Assembly (NCBI GenBank): GCA_903907305.1
Contig: CAIVNT010000621.1
Span: 1 to 21,570 of the forward strand
DNA length: 21,570 nt
From: an uncultured Ignavibacteriota bacterium
GTDB lineage: Bacteria; Bacteroidota; Ignavibacteria; UBA10030; UBA8401
Direction of reading: 5' to 3'
Of the stretch, positions 16,695 through 21,570 are shown one piece after another (within the stretch, counting starts at the first letter, position 1; the number at the start of each line of letters is the position of its first letter). The position numbers and the translations under genes were made by a program. The notes under the pieces are model-generated. The model had not been told where the DNA came from. It worked only from the letters and a program-made list of their open reading frames with translations, and ran no database searches.

Positions 16695-16995
16695 TAGAGA
16701 CGGATTGATACCGGCATTGAAACGGGATAAATTTATCTGAATAATTTACATCCCCCGTCCATATGAACTCACGATCACCAATGATGTCGTTATGCCGTAC
16801 GGAGGTCAGAATCGTATCATATCCGGCGCCATGAAACTGCAGAGTTCCATCGTGTGTGGAAAAATTTCAGGATCGCCGGCGGAATGGGCATCCGGTCACA
16901 TCCGAAACGGAACGTCAATTTACAGGAACCACAGGATCAAGAATTGTCTTTGGAATTGAATCACTATCAACTCATTACTCACTAAGGAGAACCAC
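16695..16995. other. leader region of the T9SS protein gene, with a possible decayed coding stretch
   Basis: 16741-16959 is one open frame of 72 codons after a TGA at 16738-16740, with an internal ATG (about 57 codons). It reads ELTITNDVVMPYGGQNRIIS and onward, with balanced codon use, but has no family match I recognise and no Shine-Dalgarno. It could be a remnant of an earlier gene or a long 5' leader. TAAGGAGA (16983-16990) is a strong Shine-Dalgarno 6 nt before the ATG at 16996 and fixes that start. Confidence 0.4.
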
Positions 16996-19900
16996 ATGAA
17001 AAGAAATTTTACCCTTTGGGCAGTTGGCCTGTCTCTTTTTCTCGCAGCGGGAATAGTGACAGCAGCAAATGTCACAAAGATCACCAATGGTTCGAGCCAT
17101 TCGATCGCTGTAAAAGCCAATGGAAAAGTCTTTTCATGGGGGAGCAATGCGTATGGACAGTTAGGGAATGGAAATAATTCCAGCGCTAACACGCCACAAG
17201 AGATCACGACTTCCGGTGCGTTGATCGGAAAATTTGTTACAACAGTTTCATCAGGTAATTCTCATTCGCTTGCCCTTGCATCCGACGGCACGGTCTACGC
17301 TTGGGGACAAAACAATTACGGGCAATTGGGAAATGGTAATACCGGCACCAACAGCAATGTTCCGGTTGCCGTATCAACTTCGGGCGTGCTGAGCGGAAAA
17401 ATAATCGTTGCCATAGCTGCAGGATACGGCTTCTCTCTTGCACTTGCATCCGACGGAACGGTCTATGCTTGGGGACAAAATAATTACGGTCAACTTGGAT
17501 ATAGCAATACCGGTACAGACAGCAATATTCCTGTTGCCGTTACAACGACAGGGTCGTTAAGCGGAAAGACGGTCGCCGCTATTGACTGCGGAAATTATCA
17601 TGTCATTGTCCGTGCTTCAGACAACTCTCTGCATACATGGGGACTCAATGACAAAGGTCAACTGGGGAATGGAAACATGGGAACGGATAGCGATGTTCCC
17701 GTTGCGATCACAACATCCGGTGCATTAAACGGAAAAACAATCACCGCAATAACTGCCGGTTCGTTTTGTACGTATGCGCTCGCCTCTGACGGGACAGTAT
17801 ATGCGTCTGGAAGGAACATTGAAGGCGAACTGGGTAATGGAGACAATACCAACAGCGATATTCCGGTAGCTGTTTCCACCACCGGTGTGCTGAGCGGAAA
17901 AACGATCATCAAAATTAACGCCGGTTTTGGTCATGCGCTGGCGCTGAGTTCTGACAGCACTGTCTACTCATGGGGATACAATGTCGCCGGTGAGCTGGGA
18001 AATGGAAATACAGGAACAGACAGCAATGTACCGGTCACAGTAACGGCATCCGGTGAGTTGAGCGGAAAAAAAATCTCTGCGATCTCTGCGGGAGAAAGTT
18101 ATTCACTTGCACTTGCTTCGAATGGCCTGGTCTATTCCTGGGGAAGGAATACTAACGGACAATTGGGAGATGCATCAAACACGAACAGCAATGTCCCGGT
18201 AGCGATTCCGTTGTTTCCAATCCCTCCTTCGCCGGATGTGTATGGAAATCTCGATGGTACGTTTAACACGACCGGCAAACGCTGGGATGATATCGGCGGT
18301 ACAAGCAATAGCGTAGCAAATGCGATAGCAATTCAATCGGATGGAAAGGTTATTGCTGCAGGGAAGGGTACTCCGGGATCCTATAACAGATTTGCCATCG
18401 TACGATACAATACGAACGGTACTTTGGACAACACATTCGGTACCAATGGAACCGTTTTTACTCAGGTTGGCGCAATCGATTCATATATCAATTCAATTGC
18501 TCTTCAATCTGATGGAAAGATTATTGCGGTAGGTTATTTAGGACATCCAAGCGACTTCGTTGTGGTGCGATATAACTCTGATGGTTCGCTGGATAACACA
18601 TTTGGTACTAATGGAATTGTTTTGACGGATTTCCTCGGTAATAGCGATGTTGCTAAATCTGTTGCAATTCAACAGGATGGTAAAATTGTTGTTGTGGGAG
18701 ATGCGTATGCTTTTGTCGCGGGAGATGGAAACGGTCAACGATTTACAGTCGTGCGATACAATACCAACGGAACTTTGGACAATACATTCGGCACTGGTGG
18801 AAAGGTGATCACATTCTTTGGAAGCGGCAACGAATCTGCGTGTTCGGTTGTTTTGCAGTCAAACGGGAAAATTGTAGTGTCCGGGTATACTTATAGAGGC
18901 ATCGGACTCGTCCGATATAATTCTGACGGGTCGCTGGATACAAATTTCGACACCGACGGAAAATGGGAAACAAGCGATGTTTCGTACTCAACCGGTGAAC
19001 ATGTTGTTGCTATTGATGCAAATGGTAAAATTCTTTTTCTTGGTACTAAATTCAGCGATGAAGGTAGTAAGGCAATGAAAACGAATCACTCTAACCATTC
19101 CCGGGACAATTTAAATCAAGTTACGACTGTTACAGAAGGTCTTGCAGTTCTACGATTGAATGCGAACGGAGGATTGGATCCTACATTTGGCACCAATGGT
19201 ATGACTCTTGTTGACAGCACTTTCACCGGAGTTTCGATTTCGGTTCAACAAAATGGAAAGATCGTTGTCGCCGGCAATACGGTGAGTTATCTTGCCGGTG
19301 CATCAACATCTGCAATTATTCGTCTGCTCTCCGATGGATCGCTCGATAATACGTTTGACTTCAACGGCGTCAATGTTTTTACAGCGGGCGGGTCTGGTTA
19401 TATTTCGTCAATGGCAATTCACTCAGACGGCAAAATTGTTGTTGTCGGAGAATATTCCAGCGATAATACTGAACAGCTCTTTTTTGCTGCTCGATTTATC
19501 GGAGAAGCTCCTCCGGTTGTAAGCTTTGGGAATATTGATGTTACGTTTGGCAACGACGGAAAGCGCTGGGATGATATCGGCGGGAACCTGAACAGCGCGG
19601 TAAATTCCATTGCGCTCCAGCCGGATGGAAAGATTCTTACCGCAGGATCTTGTTTCGACGGTACGGTTTACCTCCCGACAATTGTACGATATAATGCAGA
19701 CGGTACGCTTGACAATTCTTTCGGTACCTCCGGTATTGCATTGACCGGTACCCCTGCCAGGTTTGCAAAATCGATAATGATTCAATCGGATGGAAAAATT
19801 GTCGTGACCGCAAAGGGGGATCCGATGAACTTCTATGTTTTACGATATAACTCCAATGGATCGTTGGATAACACATTTGGCACCGGTGGTATTGTCTCCA

Positions 19901-21375
19901 CAGATTTTTATAGTGATATGGACGAACCAAATTCGGTTGTCATTCAGTCGGATGGAAAAATTGTTGTGGTGGGGGAAGTCCAACCTCCTATGCCAGTATC
20001 GTTTGTCGCTCGACAGTTTGGTGTGGCGCGATATACTACGAACGGTACATTAGATAATACCTTCGGCACAGGAGGAAAGGTGATAACAAGCTTTGGCACA
20101 GGAGATGGAATGACGGAAACAGCGTATTCGGTTGTCATTCAATCTGACGGCAAAATTATCGTTGCCGGAGAAGGGTACAACTCTACCGAAGGATTGGGTC
20201 TGGTGCGCTATGCTGTGGATGGTTCGCTGGATGCATCGTTCGGCACGGGTGGGAAACTATTTGATGGAAATATTCAAGCGTCCACTACGAACGGGTCCAT
20301 TGGTGATCGAAGTCTTGTCTTGCAATCGGATGGTAAGATCATTGTTATCGGTATGAGCACTTCTACCGGGAGCATTACCCTTGCACGCTACTCTTCAACC
20401 GGCGTGTTGGACGCATCATTTTCATCCTCAGGTTATGCGGACATTGGTTTTGGAAATTATGTGAAGTCGATCTTCATTCAATCTGATGGAAAATATGTCG
20501 TGACAGGTGGTGTAGCACCGATTATTAGTTCGGCGAATCCTGATGGAGTGATTCACAGAGCCGGCTCAATGAACAAACAATTGAATATTCTCACCGTACC
20601 TGCCAGCTATGTTATACGGTTCAAAAGTGATGGCTCATTGGACCCGGATTTCGGAACCGCCGGCGTAACAACATTTGGAACTGATGAATGGGTAAATACG
20701 GCAGCCATCCAAGATGACGGTAATATTGTTTTCGCAGGCAATTACAATCCTGGTACTCCAAAGTATCTTTTCCTTACCCGCTTATCCGGAGGTGTATCGA
20801 CACCGCTTCCGGTGGAAATAGTTTCACTCATTGCGTCAGCAAAGAATAATTTGGTGGAATTGAAATGGAATACGGCAACCGAAGTAAATAATTACGGTTT
20901 TGCCATTGAGCGTCGGGTTACGGGCAATTCTCAGCTTGCGTGGGCGAAGATCGGCTTTATAGAAGGGGCAGGAACAAGCAACGCACCGAGATCATACTCC
21001 TATGTTGATAACGTTCTGAACGGTACAATCGCATATCGCTTGAAACAGATCGACCGTGACGGCAAATTCAAATATTCCGGTGATGTGGAAGTAATAGTGA
21101 ACGGTGCTCCGTCGGTATTCAGCCTCAGTCAGAACTATCCGAATCCTTTCAATCCGAGCACGACCATCGCGTATCAGCTGCCGGCCACCGGCCATGTAAT
21201 TCTGAAGGTATATGATGTGATCGGACGGGAAGTGGCATCGCTTGTGAATGAAGTAAAATCTGCAGGCTCGTATTCCGTACAGTTCGATGCGTTAAAACTG
21301 GCAAGCGGCATGTACTTCTCCAAATTGCAAAGCGGTGACAAAATGCAGATCAAAAAAATGATGTTGATCAAATAA
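16996..21375 (+). CDS. giant T9SS-secreted protein: seven RCC1 repeats plus two sets of seven delta-60 repeats
   Basis: A 1459-residue exported protein. A signal peptide (1-23, NFTLWAVGLSLFLAAGIVTA) is followed by seven RCC1-type repeats of about 56 residues (25-414), recognisable as SLALASDGTVYAWGQNNYGQ then LGNG. Residues 415-843 hold seven delta-60 repeats (AIQSDGKVIAAG..FAIVRYN, NGTLDNTFGTNG). Residues 844-1268 hold seven more, opening with the same GKRWDDIGG sequence. Next is an Ig/Fn3-like region (about 1269-1370, LPVEIVSLIASAKNNLVELK, WNTATEVNNYGFAIER). The T9SS sorting domain runs from about 1376 (LSQNYPNPFNPSTTIAYQLP) to the basic end KKMMLIK. Each repeat set has the count of a seven-bladed propeller. 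It is expected on the cell surface or released; the ligand is unknown. Strong Shine-Dalgarno at 16983-16990. Confidence 0.93.
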   Translation: MKRNFTLWAVGLSLFLAAGIVTAANVTKITNGSSHSIAVKANGKVFSWGSNAYGQLGNGNNSSANTPQEITTSGALIGKFVTTVSSGNSHSLALASDGTVYAWGQNNYGQLGNGNTGTNSNVPVAVSTSGVLSGKIIVAIAAGYGFSLALASDGTVYAWGQNNYGQLGYSNTGTDSNIPVAVTTTGSLSGKTVAAIDCGNYHVIVRASDNSLHTWGLNDKGQLGNGNMGTDSDVPVAITTSGALNGKTITAITAGSFCTYALASDGTVYASGRNIEGELGNGDNTNSDIPVAVSTTGVLSGKTIIKINAGFGHALALSSDSTVYSWGYNVAGELGNGNTGTDSNVPVTVTASGELSGKKISAISAGESYSLALASNGLVYSWGRNTNGQLGDASNTNSNVPVAIPLFPIPPSPDVYGNLDGTFNTTGKRWDDIGGTSNSVANAIAIQSDGKVIAAGKGTPGSYNRFAIVRYNTNGTLDNTFGTNGTVFTQVGAIDSYINSIALQSDGKIIAVGYLGHPSDFVVVRYNSDGSLDNTFGTNGIVLTDFLGNSDVAKSVAIQQDGKIVVVGDAYAFVAGDGNGQRFTVVRYNTNGTLDNTFGTGGKVITFFGSGNESACSVVLQSNGKIVVSGYTYRGIGLVRYNSDGSLDTNFDTDGKWETSDVSYSTGEHVVAIDANGKILFLGTKFSDEGSKAMKTNHSNHSRDNLNQVTTVTEGLAVLRLNANGGLDPTFGTNGMTLVDSTFTGVSISVQQNGKIVVAGNTVSYLAGASTSAIIRLLSDGSLDNTFDFNGVNVFTAGGSGYISSMAIHSDGKIVVVGEYSSDNTEQLFFAARFIGEAPPVVSFGNIDVTFGNDGKRWDDIGGNLNSAVNSIALQPDGKILTAGSCFDGTVYLPTIVRYNADGTLDNSFGTSGIALTGTPARFAKSIMIQSDGKIVVTAKGDPMNFYVLRYNSNGSLDNTFGTGGIVSTDFYSDMDEPNSVVIQSDGKIVVVGEVQPPMPVSFVARQFGVARYTTNGTLDNTFGTGGKVITSFGTGDGMTETAYSVVIQSDGKIIVAGEGYNSTEGLGLVRYAVDGSLDASFGTGGKLFDGNIQASTTNGSIGDRSLVLQSDGKIIVIGMSTSTGSITLARYSSTGVLDASFSSSGYADIGFGNYVKSIFIQSDGKYVVTGGVAPIISSANPDGVIHRAGSMNKQLNILTVPASYVIRFKSDGSLDPDFGTAGVTTFGTDEWVNTAAIQDDGNIVFAGNYNPGTPKYLFLTRLSGGVSTPLPVEIVSLIASAKNNLVELKWNTATEVNNYGFAIERRVTGNSQLAWAKIGFIEGAGTSNAPRSYSYVDNVLNGTIAYRLKQIDRDGKFKYSGDVEVIVNGAPSVFSLSQNYPNPFNPSTTIAYQLPATGHVILKVYDVIGREVASLVNEVKSAGSYSVQFDALKLASGMYFSKLQSGDKMQIKKMMLIK

Positions 21376-21447
21376 TGAACACCGAAGATGCCACGCCCCT
21401 AAGAAATGCCTAGTGCCATTTCTATTAAATAGTCTTGTATTTCCCGA

Positions 21448-21569
21448 CAATGCTTCGGCGCGATGTCGCCGTTCTGTTCATCCTGAGCAAATGCCGATGT
21501 TGTTTACCTGCCTGCCGGTCGCGAAGCGACACCCTTGGTGCAGGCAGGTCGGCATGCGCCGAAGGATTG
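21448..21569. repeat. nested inverted-repeat element at the right edge
   Basis: Four concentric stems share one axis: CAATGCTTCGGCGC (21448-21461)/GCGCCGAAGGATTG (21556-21569, one mismatch); ATGCCGA (21491-21497)/TCGGCAT (21549-21555); ACCTGCCTGC (21506-21515)/GCAGGCAGGT (21540-21549); and GTCGC-GAA-GCGAC (21518-21530). TCATCCTGAGCAA at about 21479 is a piece of the same REP-like motif family found at 218-284. It follows the T9SS gene and may continue past the window. A U-tract is lacking, so it is not a simple terminator. Confidence 0.6.
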
Positions 21570-21570
21570 C

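Noticed and set aside
17080..20760. Regular DNA-level repetition, considered as a tandem repeat array or CRISPR
   Set aside because: The period is about 160-200 bp, diverged at DNA level and always in frame; it is explained by the RCC1 and delta-60 protein repeats.

Overview
The window looks like chromosomal DNA from a member of the Bacteroidota/Ignavibacteriota (FCB) group, with Ignavibacteria-like lineages the best fit. The main clues are a very large secreted protein ending in a type IX secretion (T9SS) C-terminal sorting domain of the PNPFNPSTTI type, a second decayed copy of such a tail near the left edge, a Reg_prop/Y_Y_Y histidine kinase, and intergenic DNA filled with small palindromic repeats. 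Base composition is moderate, and intergenic stretches are visibly more A+T-rich than the genes. The phylum call is inference from protein style; no rRNA or tRNA gene was recognised.

Layout. 1-693 is a decayed region: a possible remnant of a tyrosine recombinase (minus strand, running off the left edge), a roughly 130-bp palindromic element with terminal inverted repeats, and a frameshifted fossil of a T9SS tail. Next come a DUF4153 membrane protein (694-2508, with terminator), the chaperone HtpG (2677-4566, with terminator) and an unusual fusion of a septation-protein-A-like membrane domain to a Nudix hydrolase (4724-5791). 5792-6658 holds a possible small A+T-rich membrane protein and an island of GC-rich inverted repeats. 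An extended-SDR epimerase/reductase lies on the minus strand (6659-7657), followed by about 1 kb without a convincing gene but with a perfect 17-bp palindrome, a thrice-repeated 10-mer and a micro-ORF.

8697-10802 encodes a membrane-anchored PAS-GAF-PAS-PAS sensor that has no kinase and ends in a four-cysteine domain. It converges, through a shared bidirectional terminator, with a secreted ADP-ribosylglycohydrolase-like protein (10911-12533, minus). 12869-16542 is a two-gene sensory operon: a propeller-type sensor histidine kinase whose stop overlaps the start of a NarL/LuxR-type response regulator by 4 bp, closed by a long-stem terminator. Downstream, 16996-21375 encodes a 1459-residue exported protein built from seven RCC1 repeats, two separate sets of seven delta-60 repeats, an Ig/Fn3-like domain and the T9SS tail. 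The last 120 bp is a nested set of inverted repeats.

How it fits together. The kinase/regulator pair sits directly upstream of the giant surface protein, with an 18-bp dyad (TACTCA-N6-TGAGTA) in between, so regulation of the surface protein by that pair is a testable guess. The most interesting items are the apparent three-propeller secreted protein, the kinase-less sensor with a Cys4 end domain, the septation-A/Nudix fusion, the T9SS fossil, and the palindromic repeat elements. I did not find a coherent new defence or mobile system.
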